Source: Ligula intestinalis (Eukaryota; Platyhelminthes; Cestoda; Diphyllobothriidea; Diphyllobothriidae). From it: a stretch of 64,000 nt of DNA. Shown here one piece after another: positions 44,333 through 55,700 of this stretch. The notes under the pieces were generated by a model. That model had not been told where the DNA came from, did no database searches, and saw nothing but the letters and a program-made list of their open reading frames with translations. The translations under genes were made by a program, and so were the position numbers. The stretch's first letter is position 1, and every line of letters starts with the position of its first letter. Where the stretch lies: contig JAYGXS010000003.1 in the NCBI GenBank assembly GCA_036362985.1, positions 2,159,106-2,223,105 of the forward strand, read 5' to 3'.

Positions 44333-45101
44333 CAGGGTGTCCCAAAAGTAACTGACCCTTTTGATTTGCCAGTAAATCGAAAACTATGAATGCTAGGATA
44401 TTGAAGCTTGTTTTATTCGAAAAAAACTTTTTATTTTTTATCAAAATTAGGTTTTGCATATAATGTCTCTAAAATGATGGCCATGGTTGTTTTAACAACT
44501 AAGGGTTCGTTTCTTTGTCGTTTCCTTAGTGTATCAGGCGATAGTTTTCGGATTATAGAACAAATGTTGTTTTTAAGTTCTTGCAAATTTGTTGGATTTG
44601 TTACATAAACCTTTGATTTCAGGTAGCCCCATAAGAAGAAATCGCATGGGGTCAAATCTGGAGATCGAGGGGGCCAAGGAATGTTACCAAATCGCGAAAT
44701 CAAATGATTTGTAAAGCACTCATTTAACAATGCCATCGTTTCGTTTGCTGTATGGGTCATGGCTCCATCCTGTTGAAGCCAAGTATAGCGCAGGCGATGC
44801 CTCTCAATTTCAGGAATAAGAAATTCGCTAATCATAGTTCGGTATCTTTCACCATTAGCTTTTACTGTTGCGCCATCATTATTTTCAAAAAAGGATGGGC
44901 CAATCACATTGGAAGCAGTTATTCCGCACCACACCGTCACACGAAGAGAATGCAGCGGCCTTTCTTGAATTTCTCTTGGATTTTCATCGCATCAAATTCT
45001 AGAATTATGTCCTTTAAATAAAACGAGTTTCAATATCCTAGCGTAAAATGCTTTCGTTTTATTAGCAAATCAAAAGGGTCAGTTACTTCTGGGAAACCCT
45101 G
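44333..45101 (-). mobile_element. Tc1/mariner-superfamily transposon, internally deleted
   Basis: The inverted ends CAGGGTGTCCCAAAAGTAAC and CAGGGTTTCCCAGAAGTAAC extend through TGACCCTTTTGATTTGC on both sides. TA dinucleotides at 44331-44332 and 45102-45103 are the expected target duplication. At 769 bp it is well short of a usual full element because the transposase N-terminal half is missing. Confidence 0.9.
44431..44985 (-). pseudogene. Tc1/mariner transposase, C-terminal catalytic half
   Basis: The open frame (169 residues from 44940, extending in frame upstream as REIQERPLHSLRVTVWCG) reads VWCGITASNVIGPSFFE, GERYRTMISEFLIPEIE, then WLQQDGAMTHTA with the second catalytic Asp, and WPPRSPDLTPCDFFLWGYLK with the third. 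41 residues lie between the two Asp (QQDG and PCDF), which would place it with DD41D-type members. The helix-turn-helix and the first catalytic Asp are deleted. The enzyme excises and inserts the element at TA sites; this copy could only move if supplied in trans. Confidence 0.85.
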
Positions 45102-45103
45102 TA

Positions 45104-45529
45104 TTATATTCGCCGCTTGCGTTCATATCGCACACCGAAAGCCCTAATGTAGCGATTAATAGATGAATGTATGCTTCTCCTCATTCTTTACATTTCAGCT
45201 TTACTTAAGAAATTCTTGGTCATTTTAGTGTATCCTTCGAATGTTCTCTTCAGCTGCCGGTGTTCCCAATGTTTTTAGCTAACACTACATTGCAGCGACA
45301 CTTTAAAACGGTCAGGCAATTTGCTGACTGCATCCTTAGTGAAGTCGCCCACCCTCTCCACTCTAAAATAATGACTACGAAGTCTTCCCGTATTATGTGC
45401 CGAAGCTTCCGTCATTGTTCTTGCCGTATATCGCCATATCAACACTCAATTCCTAGCAGGATAACTCACGTCTGAAGAAACGGAACTTGAGAGGTTGAAA
45501 GTCGACCTGTCTCCGTAACAGAAGTGGAT
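45104..45529. other. Unassigned
   Basis: No recognised frame or repeat. Confidence 0.35.
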
Positions 45530-45955
45530 ATTTAGTGGTCGCTACCGGCCAACGCCCTCTATTGCTTTTTCCGGTGTCATTCTTCAAGGTCAGCTGACTC
45601 AAGGTCATCCAATACGTCAGTCAGCGCTGACACACGCACTGACCTGCATACACTTGACCGTATTCCACTCGGAAACACACGCTTGTGTCTATGTTCTTCG
45701 GCTGCCCAAGCACCACTCGAACATGTCACTTTTTCCACATTCTGCCGCCAGACATCACTTCGGATTACACCGCTCTAGCAGAAGGTCGTGCTCTCCGTAG
45801 TAAACCTCTTTCCTTCTATTCTTCGTTCCTTTATGTACACAATATACTGTCCTTCTATTCTGGCGTCCACCGACTTCTTCTCTACTAAGTTTCCATGGTC
45901 TAAAGATCGCAGTTGCCAGGCTTTACTTAACTTAACCCCTGCGATAGATATCTTG
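45530..45955 (+). repeat. Dispersed repeat family A, copy 2
   Basis: Colinear with 36604-37045 over about 430 bp in the same orientation, ending in CCCCTGCGATAGA. A direct repeat 8.9 kb from copy 1. Confidence 0.75.
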
Positions 45956-46477
45956 TAAACCTTTGGATTACAGTATTTTATGACCTTTTACCTTACCTCT
46001 TACTTTGCGGTCCGTGAGTGGAGCCATTTTTACTAAAAATATTTGGAAATTACCTTCAGAATAAAGCATTTCTTTCTGTCTCTCTCCCATTTGCCACACA
46101 ACACGCAAGAACGCGCGTGTCCACTTATCGGTCACGTGAGTAATTACGCGGACGCGTTGCCCTACTGAAGCAGTACAGAACAGCAGTAAGTAGAGAAAGT
46201 GACCGTCAACCGTTTAAAGGCCAAGCCGCTGCGGGGTTTAATGCCCCCCTCCCGAACTGGTTAAATAAAAGCCCCCTCTTAATAATTATGAGGATTTTAG
46301 ACTAGGTGTTTCTCCTAACAAAAAAGGAGATGGCATACTTCCATTTATCCCATGTGATTTACACATTTGGCTGGAGATTTAAATGGATGTAGGGAGAAGG
46401 ACTGCTATTTAGTCGTCCAGGTGATTTTATTAGACAACCACCAGCAGTAAGCGAAATGCACAAAGAAGGTAAGGCAT
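45956..46477. other. Unassigned
   Basis: No recognised frame or repeat. Confidence 0.35.
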
Positions 46478-46702
46478 TTCAGTTCAGTTCAGTTTTATTA
46501 GGGAAATATAGGTAAATACCTTTGAACTCCCTCTTTGTACATAGCTATCACGCAGAACATGTGGCGTTGCCAGTAATGGAACTGCATCAGGGGGGGGGGG
46601 GGCAGACAGTAAAAAAACTCCTTAGGCATCATTCATAAATTTAGTTTTGAATGCCATTTGTGGGATTTTACGGAGAAAAACTGTCGCCTGTGGGGGGGGG
46701 GG
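46478..46702 (-). repeat. Dispersed repeat family Q, copy 3, with two poly-G runs
   Basis: Starts with TTCAG pentamers, then AAATATAGGTAAATACC and TTTGAACTCCC. A run of 13 G at 46590-46602 precedes GCAGACAGTAAAAAAACTCC, and a run of 11 G at 46692-46702 follows AGAAAAACTGTCGCC. Confidence 0.75.
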
Positions 46703-46965
46703 CGAAGGGAACATGTAAATCGGATGTCCTGCTGCTGAAATTGTTTGGATCATGTCAGGAGGAGGTCATCGCGGTTGTTCAATATCCTAATGGTCACACG
46801 GGGAAATGAATGTGGTGGTCATGGTGTCGGAGATGCGCCCATCGTATGCCCATGCGAACCAGAGGATGAAACTTGCAATCAGTTGTTCTAAACAAACATA
46901 TTACTGATAAGTAGCGAGAAGTATGTTTTTAACAAAAAGTTAGACTGCAATATAATTAGCTCGCT

Positions 46966-48118
46966 TCATTGCAGATTATGTCTTTTTCTATGCTGATCCA
47001 ATTGCATCATAAACGTGTCCACAGATGGGGACATGAGAATGTATGCGGGTATAGCATTCCATGCCTGGATTGCTCTCTTAGAGAAGAAGAATTTTCGTGC
47101 GTTCAATCTTGCCCCAGTCACACGTAGCTTGAGAGGGTGTCCGCGCAATCTAGTAGTAGTGGCCAGCTCAAAGAAATCGTTGGATGCTAGGCAACAATTT
47201 TGATCCCACAGAATGCGAAATACCTGTATCAGTTCACCGCGCAGCTGTCTGTAATCCGGAGGAAAGAAGTCAAGATTGGTCAGTCGCGTCTCGTAAGGAA
47301 GGTACGCTTGGCCTCGCACTAACTGAGTTGCCAGTCGTTGTACCCTTTCAAGGGTTTTTGGTCTTTGACTGTCCAAGGTTTCCAGGCTTGAATGGCGAAT
47401 TCCAGTTGGGGCCGCACAAACGCGCCGAAGAACTTGCCAAAGACAGTTTTATCAAACTTAACAAAGGCACGCTTCATTAGATATAAGCTCGACATTGCGG
47501 ATTTGGCCACCTTCAGGCTGTGGATTGATGGCTTAAGTGAGGGAGTGAACCACACCATCAGATCCTTCTGGGCCTCTACTTCTGGCAGCGGTGTGTTATT
47601 AAGGTTGTAAACACTCCGATACGAAGTGTTAGTACTACTGAAACGCACTATGTTGCATTTGGCGAAATTAAATGGCAGGAGCCACTCGTTTGACCATTGC
47701 TCGAGTCGGTACAAATCTGCCTGCAGATTTGCTTCGTTGTCTTCACTACGAATGACTTCCAGAGTTTTAAATCATCGGCGAACATTGCGGTTTCGCAGTC
47801 TAATCCACTTATGCAGTCGTCGATATATATAAGGAAAAGGATAGGACCCAGAACAGAACCCTGCTGGACCCCACTATCAACTGCCACCTCCGCCGATCGC
47901 TGATCACCAATACATACGGTTTGATTTTGACCAGTCAGAAAGTTTTCGATCCATCGCAAAAGGTTGCCTATTACCGCTATACGTCTAAGCTTGTATAGGA
48001 GACGTTGATGCGGCACAGTGTCAAATGCCTTCTTGAAATCTATGAAGACTGCGTGCACCGTGTTTCCTTGATTGAGAGCTTCTTTTTTTTCTAGCGGGAA
48101 AGCCACGACCCATGACAC
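46966..48118 (-). pseudogene. CR1-like reverse transcriptase fragment, 5'-truncated
   Basis: Minus frames 47648-48118, 47319-47714 and 46966-47376 read VFIDFKKAFDTVPHQRLL, VQQGSVLGPILFLIYIDD, palm motif FADDLKLW, then after a frameshift LEQWSNEWLLPFNFAKC, EAQKDLMVWFTPSLKPS, VRPQLEFAIQAWKPW and the end LPYETRLTNLDFFPPDYR to QHRKRHNLQ, stop. It is closer to the 25.9-28.6 kb element than to the inverted pair (TPSLKPS is shared). Fingers and endonuclease are missing upstream of 48118. One frameshift near 47745 and another near 47330 inactivate it. Confidence 0.9.
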
Positions 48119-50284
48119 ATCTAAGTGAACGTCTGTCTGTTAAAAACATCAGGATCTGGTTGTTAATTTCTTGATTCATAACTTTCAATTGGAATAGACG
48201 AGTAAGCGATCAAGATATGCTGCCAGAAGTTCAGCATCAGGAGGGGAGAATGAACGGGGAAAACAATGTGAGACGTGCGATGAGTGGCCAGTGAGCTTAA
48301 GATTAGTGAACATGTGCTTTCGACCAAAATCAAAGCGAAAAGTGACGTCTGGTGATTAGAAAGGAGTAGAACATTTCGTTAGATCGATCGTCACTGTGAT
48401 CTCAGGTCGATACTGGTCGATAATGTCTTCGAATATCTGAGAGAGAACACATTAATAATGCAGGATCACAAACATTTCAATTGACGAATAATTATGGCTA
48501 ACGAGCGCATCACAAACTCCAGGGTAGTGATTGGCTTTTACAACGGTAAAACTATCGATAAAGTCGGGTTATTCTCTTTGATGTTAATGCTAGACCTTCT
48601 GGTCTCGTAGAACTTCGGAAGGTCGTTTATCCCCTTCAAATAAGGCTCTAGAAGGGGGAACAGAATAGTAACCGAGTCAGATCTTCGATCCGGCAAAAGA
48701 TCTCGGACTTTGTTGTAGTGATCTTTATGCAACTTGTGACTCCATTTGAAGGATGTTTGCTAGAGTACCAGGACTGCAGAACAAAGCAGGTGTGGTCACT
48801 CGAGTCCTCCAAACCTAACCGTTTGACTGCCTGGATTGCACTTAAGTTAATTTCAAAGTTTATTAAGTTCAGCATCTAAAGCTAGGGTCCTCGAGGCTTC
48901 CCGTACCAAGAGCGTGCCAAAATATGTCTACGACCTACATCATAGCCGTGCGATTCACGCCAAGTTTCAAAATTTCAGCCAAGGGTGGAGACATTGAGTG
49001 CTATATTACATACGTTTCGAAATTTAGTAAAACTTGGAAAAAAGTTCTCTTTTCACCCATTCCTCTTCGGATATTTCATATATCACATTAAAAGTGTTAA
49101 TTCGCATGCAACCTAGCATTATGTTTTCGTCCCAGTAACTCAACGGATTCAGCCATGACACTCCTAGCTATCCAGCCAGAATTACGTACTCTGCAAATGC
49201 TGACTGATTTACCGTAATAACAGCGCAGTTACTAGTTAAAAGTCCAGACACGCGTGTCTCACCCGTCTGGTGTTGCTGCACGATTCAGACGCGAGAGTTT
49301 CGACTGATCTATGCGTCTCCCTGTTAGGCGCAGGCCTAACGACCAGTTATAACGCTGTCCTGATTACTCATCCATCGGTGCACTATCGTTCGGTACAAGC
49401 CGCGCGAGTGATGTGATCGATGAAACGGCCGGCCATGATTAATGTTCTGCGCTATCACTCTGTCCAGCCCGTCAGTCAGTCAGAAGGTTAACCCTCAAGG
49501 GCACAATTTGATTGGTCCAAACTTGTATGCTTTGCTTGCTATAAGTACTCTGCACTAGGTAGGGCAAAAGACTTCTGCTTTTGCCCTTTTCTTGTCGTGT
49601 TCTTCCTCAGAGACTCACACAGGGCGTAGTTAGACGGCCATATCGCAGTGTTGGCTACCTTTATAAAAAGTTGGCGGCGCAGGTAAGATCGGAACTCACG
49701 CTCGTAAATCCCAGCTTTCATGGGCTGCTTTTTTCTCCAACATTAGTGCACTAAGATGGCGTCAATTCTTCGGAACAGCGTTCTATAGGCTGGCTCGAAT
49801 GTTGGTATGAATATTTGAGATGCTGCGGCATAACCGCCTAGTATTCGCAACTGCCAACAGTATGGAAAAGAGAGTTCGGATGAAAGAAAATGCGCGGGGG
49901 ATGCTGGAGTCGAGCCCCCCCTCAAAGCTGCCTCATGTTGCCATTTTAGTGCCAAAAGTAATTGGGGCCTGACTGTCTTTTGTGAATTTCCGACGCAAAC
50001 CCGATCTAGCCAAGCCGGTTTCCCGGGACTCACTCGCACATGAACTCGCTCGAGGTGGTTGTGGCGACTTCCACTTCGGAAATCGCTCCGCTCAGGAGTG
50101 GTTGTGCCCTCGTCTGACAGTCAACTTCCTCCAACCTATTCTTCACTTCCTCTGTAGAGAATAAACTATTTATTCTACCTGGCATCTCAGCTTCTTCTCT
50201 TCCCCTACGAAGCCGGACCTGAACATCCCAGTGGCATGGGTTTTACCTAATAGCCTAGCCTACTGCCATAGTTACGTCAGAAGT
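48119..50284. other. Unassigned
   Basis: Short frames only. 49595-49665 shares a TCTTCCTC-GAGACTCACACAGGGCGTAG box with 33060 and 51560. 49815-49860 is a fragment of the 38.4/39.1-kb repeat. Confidence 0.4.
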
Positions 50285-50475
50285 TGATCGGCACAATCGA
50301 TTGACACGCAGGCATCAGGCACCACTAGTGGTTGGACGCAGTCATTTGACGCAAGCAAGAGAAAAGACGCCACGCTCAGACGATGGAAGCGAGCATGCTT
50401 TAAAATATCAGCTACAATACAATCTGGTAGCAGAAATTGCCTCCTCTTCCTCTTCCTTCTCCGGGGATGATGAAA
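50285..50475 (+). repeat. Direct repeat shared with 62335-62520, copy 1
   Basis: GATCGGCACAATCGATTGAC, GCATCAGGCA, GGTTGGAC, GATGGAAGCGAG, ATACAA(T/C)CTGGT and a CCTCTTCC-rich stretch ending GGGATGATGAAA recur in order in the second copy. Confidence 0.75.
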
Positions 50476-53139
50476 GGAATATAGTTACGTCATTTGTCTG
50501 CCTAAGTACCAAAAATAACTGGGGCCTGAATGCTCCCCAGCCTCAGTCCGGAACTAGATGGGCCACAGCCCTTGGAGCCCACGGCACAAGATTGGCGAAA
50601 CACGCGTGTCTGGGCTTTTAGTCAGCACCTGCATACTACTGACGGCCTCTTAGCTATCCGTGAATATTATAAGGCTATATCGCAGTGGCTGATGGATTTC
50701 AGCTCAAATATTTATATCAATATTCAGGCCAAGCCTGAAAATGTCTGTTTCCAAATATTTACTCGAAGTTTGCGAGTTACTATTTTCGGAAAGACTGAAA
50801 CGAAAGTTTGTAGGCTAGAAAACATGCGGGGAACGCTGGGAGACCTGTAGTGCTCTATTCCGCGCGAACCCTCGCGGCAGCTAGCAGGTGCGCATGTATC
50901 AACACCTCCGGTCTGGTCAATCACCCGCGAGGCTGACTCACACAAAGACTGCTCTGTAGACGCTGTGATGACTGCTAAGTTCACACACTTCGGACGCCGT
51001 CCCTCTCGAGTGTGGACACACGCCCGTATGACTGTCAACTTCTGTTAGGAGTTTAGCGTGGCCAAATGCTGGCAATATTGTAGGCTCTCTTGAGGCATCG
51101 TTCCTGCCGCCGACTGCGACAATGATTCCTTTGTCAACAGAGGACTACCTTCAAGTTTGCTGGGCTGTGCCCGAGCCATGACCTTAGGCCGGACACGAAC
51201 GCACGCACGCACGCACGCACAGGATCTTACGCATGTGCCAACTGGTCGCAGTTTTGCAAGGAACCACTTAGGTTCGCCGCGTGAAATGACATTTTTCCAA
51301 CCCGCCCAATGAGGCAACAAGCGAATGTGCTTGATAAGCATTTATGGGCTACTGTCACCCCTCAGGGCGTGAGTTGCAGCATGGACTGCGAGGACGCCGC
51401 TAGTTCGCTCCCCATGGTCCGGGCGAGCCCCGAAGCGGGAACATTCAGCTCGCTGGAGATCAAACAGCGGCACAACTGCCCCCCCCCGAGACAGCAACTC
51501 CGGATTTTTACACAATAAACCCCCCTCCGGGTGGATTCCAAAGTAACGCCCTTCCTATTGTGTTCTTCCGTGGGGATTCCAACGGGCACAACTAGACGGT
51601 GACACCACTTAGGCTAACTTAGTCTCCACTACCCCTGTTCAGGGATACACTATTCCTCTCAACTGGCGCCTCACTTCGTCTCTTCTCCCACGAAACTGCA
51701 CCTGAAGATCGCAACGGCAAGGGTTTTACCCCTTTTAAATTAACTCACTGTGATAGACCCAGTGATAAGCCTGACTCCTCGAAGCTGCTTCATGCAGCGG
51801 CATACGACCGGCGAAACACCCGTTTCTAGGCTGCTAGCTGACACTTTCCTTGTTATTACGGTAAATTATGCATTCTTTGTATATTTAGGCAACTGATGAG
51901 CTAAGTGGTGGCTTGTTGTCAGCGATGGGGGAGCGAATGAGGTCAATCTTCAGCGCATTGCCTTCCTCACTACAATCAATCTGATGCGCTTGAAGCTATT
52001 ATTGTGTGCTAAAGGCCGTGGCTTGAAGGGTTTCCAATTGACGAGATGGCTTGAACACGGCGGTCGGCCCAGTGCGTCTTGTTGTGAGTAGTATCTAACT
52101 GTGGGCTGAGAGTCAGGCACAATGGCTCCTTCTTAATTTAACCTTTATGGCGCTCCCAGTCAGGAGCCTACGTAGCAAGGTGTGCTGTTGGTACGCGTGT
52201 TGGAGTGTTAGCCGCGCCAGTCACCTGTGTCTACCTCCATCTTCGGTCTTCTTGACTCTTGTCTTGACATCAGGTTCAGGTGTGGTGAGAGAGTGGGGTA
52301 GATCCGGCGAGCCTAATTTCACTACAATCCAGCCATAGTCACTGTGTCTGCCTTCAGCTCGCTTAAGCTCGTGGTGGACAGCATCAAGAGCGACCGTCGA
52401 GCGCTAGTATACTAAGATGGTCTGTTTGCACTTTGTGCATATTACGCGATTATGCCGCAAACCCTGCGGGATTTCGGCTCAGATATTCATATCACCTTTC
52501 GAAGTTAGCCCAAAAAGGTTTTTTTTCTGATATTTCTGAATCATTTTCCGAGAAAATTACAAAAGACAACCTGCCGTGCCTGGTAAGGATCCACATACGA
52601 ACAGAGCCGATCATGAAAGTCAAATCCTTCCAGTTTTCAGACATCCTTTAAATAGTACTGTTGCGCCTTCACTACAAACGTCAGTCAGGTTCTCTGTCCA
52701 GCGAAACAAACCGATATGTCCGCTGACTTTGACTACTAAGCAATGGTGCAACTGACCAATGACCAGACTCCTACCGACGCCCAATCAGATGCCGGGATGA
52801 AAGTCAGATAGAAAGCAGACCAGTTGCAAGGGGGATACATATAATGCAATAGTAATAAAACAAGCTAATAGTGGAAGAGTAATATTAAGGGTGAAGAGAG
52901 AAATGTTTAAATAGATAACTCACAGCCTTCAAGAGAATGCTTACAGTGTTCTACTGCATCCTATTTTGTGTGGGGAAAAGAGGGGTTAGACTAGCGGTCA
53001 AGAGTGTGTGACAAATATACTATATTTCGTGTGTGGTAAGTGGTGTGCTTATACAGTGGAAGCATAGCAACAGATCGGAGCCCGTGTATCGCTCCGGTAG
53101 CAACAGCGGAACCACGGAGGAACCAAATGGGTCAGTCAG
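50476..53139. other. Unassigned, with short repeats
   Basis: A (ACGC)n microsatellite occupies 51198-51220. 51590-51760 holds the hairpin-arm box TAGACGGTGACACCAC and a TTCGTCTCTTCTCCCACGAA segment shared with 50190. No gene recognised; the frame 52433-52651 partly overlaps a fragment of the 38.4-kb repeat. Confidence 0.4.
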
Positions 53140-53625
53140 TTAACAGCAAAACTCCTCTGGTGGGGGTACGACAAGATCCGGATCGCAGGGCGTGGTTGAA
53201 TAGGAGAGCGGTTGACCAGGTATCATCCAATCAGCATGCTGCTGTCTCCGTCCCGCGGACGCATCCATGTCGTTGGAGAGGGCATAGCCCAAGGAGACCG
53301 GTCTGCGCGAGTAGGGTGTCATATTGACCGATCCGGGCTCGTACCGGTGATGCTGATATGCTTGTTGTTGATGCTGCTTGACCAGACTGCGTTCCCGGCG
53401 ACGATGAGACGAACTCTGTGAGGACACGCCCGGAGATACGAAGCCTGCGCTGTGTGGAGAAGAGTATCGCGGTAGGAAGCGCGGCTGTGGTTGGTTGGAA
53501 CCAGGAAGAACACGTGGATCGGATCGGCCGGTCAGGGCTGCAGCCGTTTGTCGTCGTGATGCCGAGTTCTTGAGTGCGGTCGTGGAGGCAAAGGAATGGA
53601 GACTTATTGTATCCACTGCCACATC
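53140..53625 (-). CDS. Candidate host-gene terminal coding exon, function unknown
   Basis: A minus frame of about 161 codons ends in TAA at 53140-53142. It is preceded by a strong 3' splice site: a pyrimidine-rich tract and CCTCGCAG before GATGTGGCAGTGG at 53625. The peptide starts DVAVDTISLHSFAST and is rich in Ser, Arg, Pro, Gln and His (KQHQQQAYQHHRYEP), ending VVPPPEEFCC. It looks like an intrinsically disordered tail, has no retroelement motif, and has no close repeat elsewhere in the window. I cannot name the protein. No AATAAA on the minus strand was seen within about 500 bases downstream. An overlapping minus frame (53231-53647) is the alternative reading. Confidence 0.4.
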   Translation of the reverse strand, partial: DVAVDTISLHSFASTTALKNSASRRQTAAALTGRSDPRVLPGSNQPQPRFLPRYSSPHSAGFVSPGVSSQSSSHRRRERSLVKQHQQQAYQHHRYEPGSVNMTPYSRRPVSLGYALSNDMDASAGRRQQHADWMIPGQPLSYSTTPCDPDLVVPPPEEFCC

Positions 53626-54204
53626 CTGCGAGGGAGACAAGAGCCAAGGTTAACGAGCGATTATTCTAGACGGTAGTATAATTCATAAGCCACACCTACC
53701 ACCCTCGGGTCAGTTACGCTCTGTTTGGTCAAATGTATCTAAAAGCAACACCTGTGGCGGTATGCGAACAGCACACAGCACACATTTTCATGACTGAGAT
53801 CTTGGCTTCGGGGCACTGGAACCGCAAATATCAAGTTCTACTTGTACCCAATATTTAATCGGTTCCCGTTAGGTTAGACCGTTATGTATTTAAACCGGAA
53901 TAGGATGAAACCAATGAAAATGCTGTATCCAAACAAATTGGTTCCATTATCTGACGTTCTTTTTACCTTATTAGTCTACCGGTAAAAGTTAATTTGGCCC
54001 CCAGTCATGTGGACACTTTTAGTTTTATTAGTTACATTAGTCTTTATTCAATTTATAAGTTCAATTTTCGTTTTATTGTAGTTTTTAATTACGTTAGAAA
54101 CCGCCAAAGTTAAATAAATATACTTAAATAAGTACTATATACTAAACTGGACCAAACAAAGCTCAACTTCAAACAAATAAATGATTTAGCTAAAAAGTAC
54201 GGCA
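53626..54204. other. Unassigned, possible intron
   Basis: AT-rich; would be intron if the 53140-53625 exon is real. Confidence 0.3.
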
Positions 54205-54785
54205 AAAATAGCTTATGTAGGCCCACTCATATACCCCTAGTCCCAGCAGTTTGTCCTGCGAAAGCGATGGTTATAGAGTTTTGGAAGGTGGGGAAATAGG
54301 AAAGTTAGAGAAGGAAATTTTTAGAAGTAAGTGAAAAGTGAAAAAAATGTGTTCGAAGTTGCGTCCCGCGGCCACTGGGAGTAGTTGGTTCCGCATGTAA
54401 ATTGAAGGTGTGTGCGGCGTTTCGCACCGCGGGCTATACTAATCTTACTCCAGGACGGTAAGTTTGACCTCAGGTAAGTTGAAGTAGACAACCTCCTAAC
54501 CACCATTTCAATTTTTCGGGAAATAAAGAAACCTGCAATTTGATAATCAGGTTTTACCGCAGTAAGTTTAACAATAACACAGATTAGCAAAATCTTTAGA
54601 TATAAATCAACAACACTTCTCAATGCAGCAAAATAAAAATGCATTTAGCGTTTATTCAATTATATTCCACTGCGTGTCCTAATTTCCCACCCATAAAACC
54701 CTATAACCACCGTTTTCGTAGGAAAACATGCAGGTAGTTGGGATTAAAGAGTGGGCCTACATAAGCTACTGTTGTCAAAACTATA
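54205..54785. mobile_element. Non-autonomous DNA transposon with long terminal inverted repeats, copy 2
   Basis: The left end AGCTTATGTAGGCCCACTC and CTAGTCCCAGCAGTTTGTCC faces the right end, whose complement reads AGCTTATGTAGGCCCACTC and then GTAGTTGGGA-type sequence. The inside matches 17440-18000 (CCCGCGGCCACTGGGA, GACCTCAGGTAAGTTGAAG, TAAATCAACAACA). It is non-coding; frame 54321-54644 is an accident of the repeat. Confidence 0.8.
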
Positions 54786-55379
54786 CTGAAACTAAAATTA
54801 AGTTAGCAAGCTCAATGATAAACTAAAGAATAAATTAAACTAATACCACCTGTCCCGTGAGCCAGAATTCTGGAGCTATGGCTATCTGAGCTGGACGACC
54901 AGCTTAATTTTCAGCGCACCAAGCACGTAGGTGTTTGGTAAAAACCTCAAAAGGAGTCCCTATTGGACGTATTAAAGGCAAAACGCAAGAAATAGTCGAA
55001 ATCAGGCCTTCCGCTGCTCCTAAATTGCCTATCCTGTACTCGTGACGATAGGTCAATGCCCCAAATGGCCTGAAAGATGTCACAGAATCAAAAACCCAGT
55101 CTCCGTCATAAATGCAATAGTGGAAACAAAAAATACGACGCAATCATATCATAGCACTCAAAGAATAGTACACTATCAACATGCAGTTAGCTGAACTCTA
55201 AGTTGGGAAGAGTGCGAGGACCAATCCAGAACTAGGAGAGAAAGGGCGCGCGGCAAAAACGCCCCCACGTACAATGAGTCAGATCAGGCGGAGCCAACTT
55301 TTTATGCTGGTGCCGATTTTGGGTGCAGACACACAGAACTCGCCTATGACAACCGAAAAAAAGAGAATTAATAATCGCC
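54786..55379. other. Unassigned
   Basis: The minus frame 54904-55143 (79 residues, FGALTYRHEYRIGNLG, PLIRPIGTPFEVF) has an acceptor-like TGACATCTTTCAG inside it and could be an exon; nothing else supports it. Confidence 0.25.
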
Positions 55380-55700
55380 GCGCGTACGCTACATCGGCCC
55401 CTACGCATTTGTGCGCGCGCGCATAGTGAATTTGCACGTGGGCGCGCGCGCGGGCGGGCGCATGACTCATCGCTGAGATGAGAAAGGTCCACGCACGCGC
55501 CGATGGGGCAACGGCTACGCCCCAAATGCTCACCGCTGTCCAATGGGAGACGTCCGCATAGTAATGGGCGCTGGCCGCGACCTGGCCAAGGGCGAGGCCG
55601 CCGGTATTCTGACATAATAACCAATGCAAACCAGTGGGCGTTACTGCCATAGCAAGATGGCGATGGTGGTGATGATGACAGCGGAGCAGCCCAGCTTACG
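55380..55700. promoter_or_regulatory. CpG-rich patch, possible promoter
   Basis: A local concentration of CG dinucleotides (GCGCGCGCG runs at 55410-55460) in an otherwise AT-rich region. A CCAAT box (GTCCAATGGGAG) stands near 55540 and a YY1-like CAAGATGGCGATGG at 55653. The patch lies upstream of the candidate minus-strand exon at 53.1-53.6 kb. The link is inference; GC-rich repeat DNA is an alternative. Confidence 0.3.

Noticed and set aside
51890..51930. CTGATGAG hammerhead-like core
   Set aside because: No GAAA or pairing helices follow.
55232..55650. Two long minus frames of 123-130 residues
   Set aside because: Caused by high GC content and few stops; composition is alanine/arginine repeats from GCGC runs.
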